A stretch of 64,000 nt of DNA, from positions 124,001 to 188,000 of the forward strand of contig NZ_JMQI01000066.1 in assembly GCF_000695625.1 (NCBI RefSeq), in the 5' to 3' direction. Made by a program: the position numbers and the translations under genes. The stretch's first letter is position 1. Each line of letters begins with the position of its first letter. The DNA comes from Amycolatopsis rifamycinica (GTDB lineage Bacteria > Actinomycetota > Actinomycetes > Mycobacteriales > Pseudonocardiaceae). Of this stretch, positions 1 through 8,382 are shown piece after piece. Below the pieces are notes generated by a model. That model saw nothing but the letters and a program-made list of their open reading frames with translations, was not told where the DNA came from and searched no databases.

Positions 1-798
1 CAGCCCGTCGGCACGGCCGGCGAAGTACCGCGCGTCCAGTTCGGCGCCCGAAACGTGGACGGCGTCGCGGAACCCGGCTTCCCGGGCCAGCGTCAGCATT
101 TCGGCGGGGGAGAAGGAGCTGACGAACGGCGTCCCCGCCGCCTCGGCCCGGCGAGCGGTGGCCCGGTGCCGGTCGCGTTCGTCCTCGTCGAGGAGCTCGG
201 CCGGCAGCATGAACGTCATCGCCAGCGTGGAGCCCGGGGCAAACCCGGCGATGCGGCGCAGCGTGGCCGCGTTCGCCTCCTTCGTGAGGTACATGCTGAC
301 GCCGGTGGAGGCGACGACCGCCGGCTCGTCCGGGGTGAAGCCCGCGGCCGTGAGCCGCTCCCACCACGACGTCGTCTCGAAGTCGACCGGCACGAAACGC
401 AGCCAGTCCGGCACGCCGAGGCCGAGTTCGGCCAGCCGGGCGCGTTTCCACGCCTGCGGTCCCGGCTGGTCCACTTCGAACACGCGCAGCCGCGCCGCGA
501 TGTCCGGACGGCGCTGGGCGAACGTGTCCAGTCCCGCCCCGAGGATCACGTACTGCCCGACACCCCGGGCGGCCCGCTCGGCGACCAGGTCCTCGACGAA
601 CCGGGCCCGGGCCACCATGCCGGCCCGGTAGCGCCCGGCGGTGGCCGGATCCATGTCGTCGCGCTCCCGCCAGCCGTCGCCCGGCGCGGCCAGCCGCAGG
701 CCGAGCTCGTCGGCGAACACGTGGGGCGGCGGATCGACGGCGACGTGCAGGGCCCGCCACAACGCGGTCCGCACCGCCGTGCTGTCCGGCGCGGCCAC
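1..798 (-). CDS. Class I SAM-dependent methyltransferase, TIGR00027-like (C-terminus cut by window edge)
   Basis: Probable small-molecule or O-methyltransferase of the actinobacterial TIGR00027/leucine-carboxyl-methyltransferase-like family; the substrate is unknown. The frame starts at GTG 798 and stays open for 266 codons to base 1, so only a short C-terminal part is missing (the family is usually a little under 300 residues). Visible motifs are the SAM-binding loop VILGAGLDTF (about residues 84-93), the acidic FEVDQP loop expected to hold the SAM ribose, and STGVSMYLT. The GTG lies one base after the TGA of the upstream VOC gene, so the two are probably translationally coupled in one operon with the ribbon-helix-helix gene. 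The family assignment is by motif reading; confident for methyltransferase, less so for subfamily. Confidence 0.85.
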   Translation of the reverse strand, partial: MAAPDSTAVRTALWRALHVAVDPPPHVFADELGLRLAAPGDGWRERDDMDPATAGRYRAGMVARARFVEDLVAERAARGVGQYVILGAGLDTFAQRRPDIAARLRVFEVDQPGPQAWKRARLAELGLGVPDWLRFVPVDFETTSWWERLTAAGFTPDEPAVVASTGVSMYLTKEANAATLRRIAGFAPGSTLAMTFMLPAELLDEDERDRHRATARRAEAAGTPFVSSFSPAEMLTLAREAGFRDAVHVSGAELDARYFAGRADGL

Positions 799-799
799 G

Positions 800-1144
800 T
801 CAGGCCGCGCCCGGTGCCGACAGCGTCCACGTCCGCCCGTCGGGGTCGCGGACGGTCATTTCCCGGGTGCCGTAATGGGTTTCCTCGAACGGGGTGACCA
901 CCTCGACGATGTCGTCGGCCCGGAACGCCTCGGCGTCGGGGACCTTGAACAGGATCCGCGTCCGCGGCTCCTGGCTCTCGGGCACCTCGGCGATGAACAG
1001 CCAGGGGCCGTCGCCGTTGCGCAGCTGCCCGGAGTTGTGGTCGGTCGCGAACTCGATCTCGTAGCCCAGCGCCTGGAAGAACTTGGCCGCCTTGCCCCAG
1101 TTGTGCGTCTCCAGGTACATCGCTTCGATGCCCTCGGTCGTCAT
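800..1144 (-). CDS. VOC family (glyoxalase/bleomycin-resistance-like) protein
   Basis: A 114-residue single-module vicinal-oxygen-chelate protein. Sequence signs are the beta-alpha-beta-beta-beta pattern with YLETHNWGKAAKFFQALGYE near the N-terminus and the C-terminal MTVRDPDGRTWTLSAP strand typical of the fold. Members bind a metal and act as lyases, dioxygenases or binding proteins; no substrate can be read here. The ATG at 1144 sits one base after the stop of the upstream ribbon-helix-helix gene, and the stop is one base before the downstream methyltransferase start. The three genes therefore form a tight operon in which the small DNA-binding protein is probably the regulator. Confidence 0.85.
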   Translation of the reverse strand: MTTEGIEAMYLETHNWGKAAKFFQALGYEIEFATDHNSGQLRNGDGPWLFIAEVPESQEPRTRILFKVPDAEAFRADDIVEVVTPFEETHYGTREMTVRDPDGRTWTLSAPGAA

Positions 1145-1145
1145 G

Positions 1146-1304
1146 TCAGTGCTCCTCTTCGGGATCGGTTTCGAGGTAGGCGCGCAGTGCTTCGGCGACG
1201 AGCGCCGAGAGCGACTGCTCGGTCTCGATGGCCCGGTGCTTCACCTGCCGGATCAACCCGATCGGCAGGTAGACGTTGAACTGCTTGACGTCGTCATCGC
1301 CCAC
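1146..1304 (-). CDS. Small ribbon-helix-helix (CopG/Arc-like) DNA-binding protein
   Basis: A 52-residue protein from a GTG start, with the beta-strand KQFNVYLP followed by two helices (GLIRQVKHRAIETEQ and SLSALVAEALRAYLE), the layout of a CopG/Arc/MetJ ribbon-helix-helix domain. Such proteins dimerise and insert the paired strand into the DNA major groove. It is the first gene of an operon with a VOC protein and a methyltransferase and lies 9 bases downstream of a perfect 14-bp palindrome, which fits autoregulation. No toxin-like partner is visible, so a plain operon repressor is more likely than an antitoxin. There is no Shine-Dalgarno before the GTG. Confidence 0.75.
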   Translation of the reverse strand: MGDDDVKQFNVYLPIGLIRQVKHRAIETEQSLSALVAEALRAYLETDPEEEH

Positions 1305-1312
1305 GACCGCAG

Positions 1313-1326
1313 GCTAGCATGCTAGC
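1313..1326. promoter_or_regulatory. Perfect 14-bp palindrome, probable operator of the RHH-VOC-methyltransferase operon
   Basis: GCTAGCATGCTAGC reads the same on both strands. A further TTAGC half-element lies just upstream on the minus strand, giving TAGC cores at roughly 8-bp steps, the kind of tandem arrangement bound by ribbon-helix-helix repressors. On the minus strand TAGCAT fits the TAnnnT pattern of an actinobacterial -10 box, which would place the transcript start only a few bases before the GTG at 1304. Confidence 0.55.
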
Positions 1327-1358
1327 AAGCTAACTCCGCAAGTCCCGCCGTCCGCGGG

Positions 1359-1412
1359 TTGACGTCACGCCGCGCGGGGTCAACAATCCAGACGTTCTTG
1401 TTAGCGCTAACA
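1359..1412 (+). promoter_or_regulatory. Promoter and LacI-type operator of the alpha-galactosidase gene
   Basis: TTGACG at 1359-1364 and AACAAT at 1382-1387 form a sigma-70-like promoter with 17-bp spacing. Immediately downstream, 1399-1412 is the perfect palindrome TGTTAGCGCTAACA with a central CG, the form of LacI/GalR-family operators that often precede secreted glycosidase genes in actinomycetes. Its position at about +5 to +18 suits repression by blocking initiation. The cognate LacI protein is not adjacent. Confidence 0.7.
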
Positions 1413-1441
1413 CTCCTCGACGACGAAGTCGGAGCCCTGCC

Positions 1442-3349
1442 ATGAAGCTGCGCCTCGGATTGTCCGCGCTCGTGCTGATCGCCGGACTCGTCCCGGGATT
1501 CGAAGCCGCCGCGGCGAGCACGACCGCCGCGGAGGTGGCCGTCCCACCGCCGGCGATGGGCTGGGCGTCGTGGAACACCTTCGCGGCCAAGATCGACTAC
1601 GCCACGATCAAGGCCCAGGCCGACGCGCTCGTGTCGTCCGGCTTGAAGGACGCCGGCTACAGCTACGTCAACATCGACGAAGGCTGGTGGCAGGGCACCC
1701 GCGACAGCGGCGGGAACATCACCGTGGACACCGCCGAATGGCCCGGCGGGATGCAGGCCATCGCGGATTACCTGCACGGCAAGGGGCTCAAGGCCGGGAT
1801 CTACACCGACGCCGGGCGCGACGGCTGCGGCTACTACTACCCGACCGGGCGGCCCGCCGCGCCCGGGAGCGGCAGCGAAGGCCACTACCTCCAGGACATG
1901 CTGCAGTTCCAGCGCTGGGGCTTCGACTTCGTCAAGGTCGACTGGTGCGGCGGCGACGCCGAAGGCCTCGACCCGAAGAGCACCTACCAGGCGATCAGCG
2001 ACGCCAACCGGGCCGCGACCGCGCAGACCGGACGCACCCTCACGCTGTCGATCTGCGACTGGGGCAAGAAGAACCCGTGGAACTGGGGCGCCGGGACGGC
2101 CCCGATGTGGCGGACCAGCACGGACATCATCTTCTACGGCCAGACGGCGACCCTCGGCCAGGTGCTGACCAACTTCGACCAGGCGCAGCACCCGGTGTCG
2201 CAGCACACCGGCTACGTCAACGACCCCGACATGCTCACCGTCGGCATGCCCGGCCTCACCGACGCGCAGGCCCGCACGGAGATGAGCCTGTGGGCCGTTT
2301 CGGGGGCGCCGCTGCTGGCGGGCAACAACCTCGCGACGATGAGCGCGGCCACGAAGTCGGTCCTGGCCAACCGGGAAGTCATCGCCGTCGACCAGGACCC
2401 GCGCGGCCTGCAGGGCGTCAAGGTCGCCGAGGACGCCGCCGGGCTCCAGGTCTACTCGAAGGTCCTCAGCGGATCCGGGAAACGCGCGGTGGTGCTGCTC
2501 AACCGGACGTCCTCGGCGGCGACGATGTCCGTGCGGTGGGCCGATCTCGGCCTGTCCCCGGCCTCGGCCACCGTGCGCAACGTCTGGGCCGCAACGAATG
2601 CCGGTGCCTCCGCCACCGGCTACAGCGTCAACGTCCCAGCAGGTGACTCGGTGCTGCTGACCGTCCAGGGCGCCGACGCCGCGTCGGCGAGCTACCCGGC
2701 CACCGGCTCCCGGTTCACCGGCGTCACCGCCGCCGCGACCGGGCTCGCCGTCGCGACGTTCTCCTACAACGCGACCGCCACGCAGACGGCCACCCTCGCC
2801 GTGAACGGCCAGCAGCCGACCGTCCTCGCCTTCCCGGCGACCGGCGGGTCGGCGAAGACGATCTCGGCCGTCGTGTCACTGGGCAAGGGGAACACCAACA
2901 CGCTGACGTTCTCGGGGACCCCACCGCAGTTGTCCGACGTCTCTGTGCTGCCGCTTCCCGGCAGCAACGGCGTCCAGCTCGCCGGGGGCCAGTCCGGACG
3001 GTGCGCCGACGTCGACGACAACGGCATCGCCAACGGGATCCAGGCCGAGCTCTGGGACTGCGCCGCCGGCCCGAACCAGACCTGGGCACCGGTGCGCGGG
3101 CAGCTCGTCGTCAACGGCACCAAGTGCCTCGACGCCTACGACAGCGGGACGGCGAACGGCACCGCCGTGGTCGTCTGGGACTGCAACGGCCAGCGCAACC
3201 AGCAGTGGACGCTCACCGCGAACGGCACCATCACCAACGCGGTGTCCGGGCGGTGCCTGGACGCGAGCGGCGCGGCCACCGCGAACGGCACGAAGCTCAT
3301 CCTCTGGACCTGCAGCGGCGGCGCCAACCAGCAGTGGACCCGCCGCTGA
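1442..3349 (+). CDS. Secreted GH27 alpha-galactosidase with C-terminal ricin-B lectin domain
   Basis: A 635-residue exported glycosidase removing terminal alpha-D-galactosyl residues. A Sec signal peptide (about residues 1-26, AAAAS) precedes the GH27 (beta/alpha)8 barrel (about 36-310) with PPPAMGWASWNTF, the nucleophile motif VKVDWCGG (Asp167) and NDPDML (Asp261/Asp263) holding the acid/base. An anti-parallel beta domain follows to about 405. Next comes a carbohydrate-binding-like beta domain (about 410-500), then a ricin-type trefoil (about 510-635) with repeated CxD...NGT..W.C and QQW motifs. ATG 1442 is preceded by GGAG. A LacI-type operator lies upstream. The gene is convergent with the lipase gene, separated by only 30 bp. 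Confidence 0.95.
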   Translation: MKLRLGLSALVLIAGLVPGFEAAAASTTAAEVAVPPPAMGWASWNTFAAKIDYATIKAQADALVSSGLKDAGYSYVNIDEGWWQGTRDSGGNITVDTAEWPGGMQAIADYLHGKGLKAGIYTDAGRDGCGYYYPTGRPAAPGSGSEGHYLQDMLQFQRWGFDFVKVDWCGGDAEGLDPKSTYQAISDANRAATAQTGRTLTLSICDWGKKNPWNWGAGTAPMWRTSTDIIFYGQTATLGQVLTNFDQAQHPVSQHTGYVNDPDMLTVGMPGLTDAQARTEMSLWAVSGAPLLAGNNLATMSAATKSVLANREVIAVDQDPRGLQGVKVAEDAAGLQVYSKVLSGSGKRAVVLLNRTSSAATMSVRWADLGLSPASATVRNVWAATNAGASATGYSVNVPAGDSVLLTVQGADAASASYPATGSRFTGVTAAATGLAVATFSYNATATQTATLAVNGQQPTVLAFPATGGSAKTISAVVSLGKGNTNTLTFSGTPPQLSDVSVLPLPGSNGVQLAGGQSGRCADVDDNGIANGIQAELWDCAAGPNQTWAPVRGQLVVNGTKCLDAYDSGTANGTAVVVWDCNGQRNQQWTLTANGTITNAVSGRCLDASGAATANGTKLILWTCSGGANQQWTRR

Positions 3350-3379
3350 CATCGGCGACCCGGTCCCGTCCCGAACGGA

Positions 3380-4495
3380 TCATCGCCGCGCGAGATAACG
3401 GCCGAAGAACGCGCTGAGTACCGCCCGTTGCGTGGCGACGCTCCGATCCGCGTCGACGGTCCCGACGAACGGCGCGATCGACGCGGGGTCCAGGCCGAGC
3501 CGGGGGAGGAGCGCCTGGTAGTCGGTGTAGCTGAAGTGTTCGCCGTCCGACAGGTGCTGCGTGCGGACGGGACCGCGCTGGTGGGCGAGGAACTCCTGCC
3601 ACGACGGGTCGGACGCCGCACTGTGGTCGCCCGCGCTGAGCAGCAGGAAGGGCTGGTCGAGCCCTTCGTCGGCGGCGCGGCCGAACTCGCGGGCCGACTG
3701 GGAGTAGGCCATGCTGCCGTCGAGGTCGGCTCCGGCGTCCAGGCGGGCGTCCGACACCATCGTCTCGCCGGTGGTGAACCCGCCCGCGGAGTGGCCGAAC
3801 ATGCCGGCACGCGAGACGTCCGGGCTCAGCCCGGCCGGGAGCGCACGCCGCTCGGCGTCCGGACTTCCGCCGCGGGCCAGGGTTTCCAGCGCGTCGAGGA
3901 CGAACCGGGTGTCCGCGACGCGGGTGGCGATCAGCTGCCGTCCGGCCTCGGGACCCGAGGGCAGCACCCGCCGTTCGACGCGGCCGCCGGGGAACTCCAC
4001 CGCGGCCGGCTCGTGGGTGTGGTCGATCGCCACCGTCACGAAGCCCTCGCTCGCGAGCTGTTCCAGCTGCGTGGTCCCGACCGAGCGCGGGTACTTGGCG
4101 CTGGGCGAATAGAGCACGACCGGCCGCGGCCCCCCGGCCGCGGGCACGCCGGCGCGCGCGTGCGTGGGGAAGGTGTAATCGAGCCGGTCGGCGGCGATGC
4201 CGAGCTGGCGCGCGTCTTCCTCGGCGAGGATCTCGGCCGCTACTGAGGTCACGTACGGCGTCTTCGGCCCGCCGCCGGGACGCGCGGGGTACCGGACGGT
4301 GACCATGAGTTCCCGGGGCGTCCCGGCGACCCAGGGATCCGGCCGAGCCGGGTCGACGAGGTGCAGATCGACGCGGCCGACGGCGTACGGCCCGGTGGGG
4401 GCGGGCAAGGCGAGCCGGGTGGCCGCGGCCGCGGCGGCGGGGAGCGCGGTCAGGAGAAGGGCGCCGGCGAGGCCGGCGACGAGGAGGTTTCGCAT
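3380..4495 (-). CDS. Secreted alpha/beta-hydrolase, PAF-acetylhydrolase/chlorophyllase-like lipase
   Basis: A 371-residue exported esterase or lipase. The ATG at 4495 opens a clear signal peptide (MRNLLVAGLAGALLLTALPA, then AAAAA). The frame remains open 30 codons upstream, but that extension has no secretory character and is rejected. The nucleophile elbow GHSAGGFT follows the SRAGMF strand, and an oxyanion-region PVVLYSPSAKYPRS and a late HFSYTDY segment (probable catalytic His) complete the hydrolase pattern. The layout resembles PAF-acetylhydrolase and related actinobacterial lipases; the substrate cannot be stated. Confidence 0.85.
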   Translation of the reverse strand: MRNLLVAGLAGALLLTALPAAAAAATRLALPAPTGPYAVGRVDLHLVDPARPDPWVAGTPRELMVTVRYPARPGGGPKTPYVTSVAAEILAEEDARQLGIAADRLDYTFPTHARAGVPAAGGPRPVVLYSPSAKYPRSVGTTQLEQLASEGFVTVAIDHTHEPAAVEFPGGRVERRVLPSGPEAGRQLIATRVADTRFVLDALETLARGGSPDAERRALPAGLSPDVSRAGMFGHSAGGFTTGETMVSDARLDAGADLDGSMAYSQSAREFGRAADEGLDQPFLLLSAGDHSAASDPSWQEFLAHQRGPVRTQHLSDGEHFSYTDYQALLPRLGLDPASIAPFVGTVDADRSVATQRAVLSAFFGRYLARR

Positions 4496-4559
4496 GTTCC
4501 GACCGTATTGACGGTCTGGCGGGTTGCCATCGGGATGATCACCGAGATCGACCCCGTCA

Positions 4560-4590
4560 GGGCGGTGGCCCGGGCGCCGGGCCACCGCCC
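4560..4590 (-). terminator. Rho-independent-type terminator hairpin after the snapalysin-like gene
   Basis: A 12-bp perfect GC stem (4560-4571 with 4579-4590) closes a 7-base loop. It lies directly after the protease stop at 4598 on the minus strand. There is no clear U-tract, as is usual in high-G+C actinobacteria. Confidence 0.6.
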
Positions 4591-4597
4591 CGGAGGC

Positions 4598-5149
4598 TCA
4601 GAAGCCGTAGACGGTCTCGTAGACCCGCTGCTCGCTGTTCGCGACGAGCCCGTTGGCCCACAGCTGGTTGACCCGCGCGCGCTCGGTCGCGTTGGGGACC
4701 GCGTTCGTGCAGGACGGGCCGGGGCCGCCACCCGACATCAGCTCGGAGCACGGGCCCGAGTAGTGGTCGGGCAGCCCGAGGGCGTGCCCGGTCTCGTGCG
4801 CCGCGATCCGGGTCGGGTTGTACTGGCGGGCCTGGGTGTAGTCGATGAAGATGGTGCCGCTGCCGTGCCCGTTGGTCGAGGCGTAGGACCCGCGGGGGTC
4901 GTTGCCCTCGGTGTAGCGCAGGCTCGCGCCGGAGTTGCGCTCGACCAGCCGGACGTTGGTGACGCTGCGGTTCCAGTTGGCGGCACCGGCGTTGATCACC
5001 GAGCGGAACGTCGGTGCGCTGGCGGTGCTGTAGTAGACCGTGGTGACGGCGGCTTCCTGCTCGGTGGCGGCCGACGCCGTGCCCGCGGCGAGCGGGGTCA
5101 CGGCCAGGGCGAGCGCGACGGCGCCGGCCAGGGCGAACTTCCTCGACAT
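4598..5149 (-). CDS. Snapalysin-type (M7) secreted zinc metalloprotease
   Basis: A 183-residue small neutral protease. An N-terminal Sec signal (MSRKFALAGAVALALAVTPL, cleavage near TASA, residue 27) precedes a compact metzincin-like domain with the zinc motif HETGHALGLPD (His118, Glu119, His122, third ligand Asp128), the Asp-ligand variant that marks peptidase family M7. Downstream GPCSELMSGG is the Met-turn region. Streptomyces snapalysins are similar in size. In Streptomyces the gene is often controlled by a divergent LysR regulator; none is present here, where a TetR gene lies upstream on the same strand. Confidence 0.9.
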   Translation of the reverse strand: MSRKFALAGAVALALAVTPLAAGTASAATEQEAAVTTVYYSTASAPTFRSVINAGAANWNRSVTNVRLVERNSGASLRYTEGNDPRGSYASTNGHGSGTIFIDYTQARQYNPTRIAAHETGHALGLPDHYSGPCSELMSGGGPGPSCTNAVPNATERARVNQLWANGLVANSEQRVYETVYGF

Positions 5150-5294
5150 CGGAAGACTCCTCGGGAGGGGACGGGGATTTGCCGGAATTGCGCGCGCTGC
5201 CGAAAATTTACCGGGAAGTCACCTGTGCCGGAGCCGACGAACGTAGGGCCGGAAAGTGGTGATTTACCAACACCAAAGTCGGGTTGACAAACCG

Positions 5295-5852
5295 TCAGGT
5301 GGTCCGGGTCAGCGCGAGCAGCTGCTGCTCCAGCTTCCGCGCGGCCGCCACGTCGATGCCCGCACCCCACAGCGGCGCCGTGCTCGCGCCGTCGGCCGCC
5401 GCGACGACCAAGGTGACGACGTCGCCCGGGAGGCCGTCCTCGTGCAGTTCGCGCTCCCACCGCTCCGCGTCCGCGCGGGCGAGCCCGGCGATCTCGGGAA
5501 TGGAGATCAGCTGGGCGATCAGGGCGATGGTCTCGCGGACGGCGACCTCGTCGTAGGAGGTGTCCAGCGACGCCCGGACGTACGCCCGCGTCAGCCGGCC
5601 CGGGGCGGTGTCGGCCGGGTCGAGCGCCGCGTGCACCTCGGTGCGGAAACTGTCGAGCAGGTCCTGGGCGAGCGTGCGCACGAGCGCGTCCTTGGCCGGG
5701 AAGTGGTACAGCAGCCCGCCTTTCGACACGCCGGCCGCCCGGGCGATGTCGTCCAGGGAGGCCGAGACACCGCGGGTGCGGATGACCGTCGCGGCGGCGT
5801 CGAGCAGGGCGCGGCGCGTCTCTTCCGGGCTGCGCCCGGCCTTGCGAGGCAT
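5295..5852 (-). CDS. TetR family repressor of the adjacent MFS pump
   Basis: A 185-residue regulator. The N-terminal helix-turn-helix is SLDDIARAAGVSKGGLLYHF with the conserved KGxLYxHF-type recognition helix, followed by an all-helical ligand-binding domain. ATG 5852 lies two bases after the stop of the MFS gene, so the two are cotranscribed. The operator at 7348-7381 in front of the MFS gene would let it shut off both genes. The ligand is probably a substrate of the pump; this is inference from the arrangement. Confidence 0.9.
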   Translation of the reverse strand: MPRKAGRSPEETRRALLDAAATVIRTRGVSASLDDIARAAGVSKGGLLYHFPAKDALVRTLAQDLLDSFRTEVHAALDPADTAPGRLTRAYVRASLDTSYDEVAVRETIALIAQLISIPEIAGLARADAERWERELHEDGLPGDVVTLVVAAADGASTAPLWGAGIDVAAARKLEQQLLALTRTT

Positions 5853-5854
5853 GC

Positions 5855-7345
5855 TCAGTCCTTTCCGGACGGAATCGTACGCCAGGCGATCAGCGCGGCG
5901 ACGGCGGTGACGGCGGCCGCCGCGAGCGACGTCACCTGCATGGCCCCCGTGAAGGCTTCCCGAGCCGCGTGGGCGAGCTCCGAGGCCGGGTCCAGCACGC
6001 TCGCGGCGCCGGCGAGGGAGTCGCGGACCGCGCCGGGGATCGGGCCCGCCGGCAGGAAGGCGCGGTAGACCACGGTCACCAGCGAGCCGAGGATCGCGAT
6101 GCCCAGCGCCGCTCCGAGTTCGTAGGCCGTCTCGGAGATCGCCGACGCCGAGCCGGCCTTGTCCCGCGGGACGGCCGACAGCACCGAATCGACGGTCAGC
6201 GTCAGCGCCAGGCCGATGCCGAGCCCGACCGGCACGAGCGTCAGGCCCAGCCACCAGTACTGCGGCGCGCGTTCGGCGATGGCGACCAGGGCGAGGCCCA
6301 GCGCGGCGACGGCGAGCCCCGCCGCGACGGCCCGGCCCTGGCCGAGCCGTCCGGCGACCACGCCGACGGCGGCGACGACGACGATCGAGGCGAGGGTCGC
6401 CGGCATCTCCGCGAAGCCCGCTTGCAGCGGGGAGAAGCCGCGGACGAGCTGCAGGTACTGCGAAAAGAAGAACAGCAGCCCCATCAGCGCGAAGACCGCG
6501 ATGAAGTTGGCCAGCACCGCGCCGCTGAAGGCGCCGTGCCGGAACAGCGTGACGTCGATCAGCGGCGCGGCGGCCCGTCGCTGGCGGCGGACGAACAGGA
6601 CACCGGAGGCCACTCCGAGCCCGGCCGCGACGGCCACCCGGACGTCGACGCCCGCGCTGACGGCGTGCTTGACCGCGTAGACCAGCGGGACGATCGCCGC
6701 CATCGACAGCCCGGCCGACAGCAGGTCGAACCGGCCCGGGCTCGGATCGCGCGATTCCGGCAGCAGCCAGGCGCCCGCGATCAGGAAGACGACGACGATC
6801 GGCACGTTGATCAGGAAGACCGAGCCCCACCAGTAGTGCTCGAGCAGCACCCCGCCGACCAGCGGGCCCAGCGCGATGCCGCCGCCGGAGCCGGCCGACC
6901 AGATGGCGACGGCGCGGGTGCGCTCGCGCGGGTCGGGGAACAGCGTCCGGATGAGCGACAGCGTCGAGGGCATGATCGTGGCGCCGGCGACCCCGAGCAG
7001 CAGCCGCGCGACGACCAGCACGCCGGCCGTGGGGGAGAAGGCGGCCAGCGCGGAGGCGAGCCCGAACGCCGCGGTGCCGATGAGCAGCACCTTCTTGCGC
7101 CCGAAGCGGTCGGCGAGGTTCCCGGCCGTGACGAGCAGCCCGGCCAGCGCGAGTGAGTAGACGTCCCCGATCCACAGGATCTCGGTGGCGGTCGGCGCCA
7201 GTTCGCGGGTGAGCGAGGGCACCGCGAGGTACAGCACGGTGCCGTCGATCGCGAGCAGGAGCACAGCGCCGACGAGCACGCCCAGCGCGGCCCAGCGCCG
7301 GCGGGGGCTCAATGGGCGGACGGACGTCGGCGAGGTGGCGGTCAT
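5855..7345 (-). CDS. MFS drug exporter, DHA2 (EmrB/QacA, 14-TM) family
   Basis: A 496-residue integral membrane proton-driven antiporter. Motif A-like GNLADRFGRKKVLLIG between helices 2 and 3, motif C-like GPLVGGVL in helix 5 and about fourteen hydrophobic segments place it in the QacA/SmvA group of multidrug efflux proteins. Expression appears controlled by the TetR encoded two bases downstream. The ATG at 7345 has no Shine-Dalgarno; a TATAGT -10 box ends seven bases before it, so the mRNA is probably leaderless. Confidence 0.92.
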   Translation of the reverse strand: MTATSPTSVRPLSPRRRWAALGVLVGAVLLLAIDGTVLYLAVPSLTRELAPTATEILWIGDVYSLALAGLLVTAGNLADRFGRKKVLLIGTAAFGLASALAAFSPTAGVLVVARLLLGVAGATIMPSTLSLIRTLFPDPRERTRAVAIWSAGSGGGIALGPLVGGVLLEHYWWGSVFLINVPIVVVFLIAGAWLLPESRDPSPGRFDLLSAGLSMAAIVPLVYAVKHAVSAGVDVRVAVAAGLGVASGVLFVRRQRRAAAPLIDVTLFRHGAFSGAVLANFIAVFALMGLLFFFSQYLQLVRGFSPLQAGFAEMPATLASIVVVAAVGVVAGRLGQGRAVAAGLAVAALGLALVAIAERAPQYWWLGLTLVPVGLGIGLALTLTVDSVLSAVPRDKAGSASAISETAYELGAALGIAILGSLVTVVYRAFLPAGPIPGAVRDSLAGAASVLDPASELAHAAREAFTGAMQVTSLAAAAVTAVAALIAWRTIPSGKD

Positions 7346-7347
7346 GC

Positions 7348-7381
7348 GGCTTACTATACCGTCTGGACGGTACAGTAAGCC
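7348..7381. promoter_or_regulatory. TetR operator overlapping the MFS promoter
   Basis: Two 16-bp arms (7348-7363 and 7366-7381) separated by TG form an inverted repeat with a single mismatch. The -10 element TATAGT of the minus-strand promoter lies inside the inner part of the operator and only seven bases before the ATG at 7345. A bound TetR dimer pair would block RNA polymerase directly. Confidence 0.85.
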
Positions 7382-7387
7382 GTCGGC

Positions 7388-8212
7388 TCAGCCCTTCGTG
7401 AGGAAGAAGTAGGCGTAGTGCTTGTCGAGCTCGTTGCGCGGCACGAGCTGCACGGCGGCGGGAGTCAAGCCGCAACGGGACGCGAGCTCCCAGAACCCGG
7501 CGATCGGGTAGGTCGTCATCTCGGCGAGCCCGGACCGGTAGCCGCGGCGGCGCGGGCGCGTCCACCAGCTGCCCGTGTCGTACTTGATCTGGATCAGCGC
7601 CAGCCCGCCCGGGTTGAGCAGCCTGGAGGCGATGCGGAGCAGGCGCTCGCCGTACTCGGGCGTCGGGATCAGCTCGAAGACGTAGAAGCTGAGGAAGACG
7701 TCACAGGGCTCGGTGATCCGCCCCAGTGCGGCTTCCGGGGCATCGACGTCGATCGAAACGGGCGTGAAGGGCGTGTCGCACACGGCGGCGACCTCGCGTT
7801 CGCACTCGCCGAGGGTGGCGGGGGAGATGTCGACCCCGATGTACTCCCGCGCGTGGGGGGCGAACTCCACGGCGTTCGCGCCGCCGCCGCAGCCCCAGTC
7901 GACGATCCGGTTCCACGGCCGGGTGAAGCCGGCCATCCGGGCACCCCGTTCGAACAGCTCGAGGTGTTCCCGGCCGATCCGCGCCCACAGGTCGTTGTCC
8001 TGGAACACCGACGCGTCCCGCCAGTGCGAGTTCGCCTGCCACCGGTCACCGGCCGGCTCGCGCCAGTAGGCCTGGGCGTCGGCCGAGATCCGGTGCTCGG
8101 AGTGCCGGGCACCCACGCCGGTCAAGGTCCGCTGAACGAGCTCCTCGGCCCGCCGGGCGAGCCGTTTCGCCTGCCGGGTCGCGGTCGACGTACTCGGCGC
8201 CAAGCTGAACAT
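7388..8212 (-). CDS. Class I SAM-dependent methyltransferase
   Basis: A 274-residue soluble methyltransferase. The glycine-rich SAM loop IVDWGCGGGANAVEF, followed by the acidic YIGVDIS, is canonical motif I and II; DVFLSFYVFELIP and LLNPGGLALIQIKY mark later strands. A basic, Arg-rich N-terminal 40 residues precede the domain. The start is uncertain: ATG 8212 is used, with GGACGG eight bases upstream, but GTG 8221 in the same frame is possible. The substrate is unknown. The gene ends just upstream of the MFS operator. Confidence 0.85.
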   Translation of the reverse strand: MFSLAPSTSTATRQAKRLARRAEELVQRTLTGVGARHSEHRISADAQAYWREPAGDRWQANSHWRDASVFQDNDLWARIGREHLELFERGARMAGFTRPWNRIVDWGCGGGANAVEFAPHAREYIGVDISPATLGECEREVAAVCDTPFTPVSIDVDAPEAALGRITEPCDVFLSFYVFELIPTPEYGERLLRIASRLLNPGGLALIQIKYDTGSWWTRPRRRGYRSGLAEMTTYPIAGFWELASRCGLTPAAVQLVPRNELDKHYAYFFLTKG

Positions 8213-8382
8213 TCCGGTCACCGTCCAGTGGGAAGGGGATTGCCGACATCGGGAATTGTCGTCGGCCCCGCGGTGGTTGTGCCGGGGGCGAAGGTCCTCG
8301 CCGGTCCCGGGGAAGAGAGGACCGGAACAGGGCCGGACGGCCCTGTTCGCCGGTACGCTGGAGGAAGCGGGAGGAGGCGGAC

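Noticed and set aside
1146..1304. RHH gene as antitoxin of a toxin-antitoxin pair
   Set aside because: The downstream VOC protein does not resemble any toxin family; an operon regulator is simpler.
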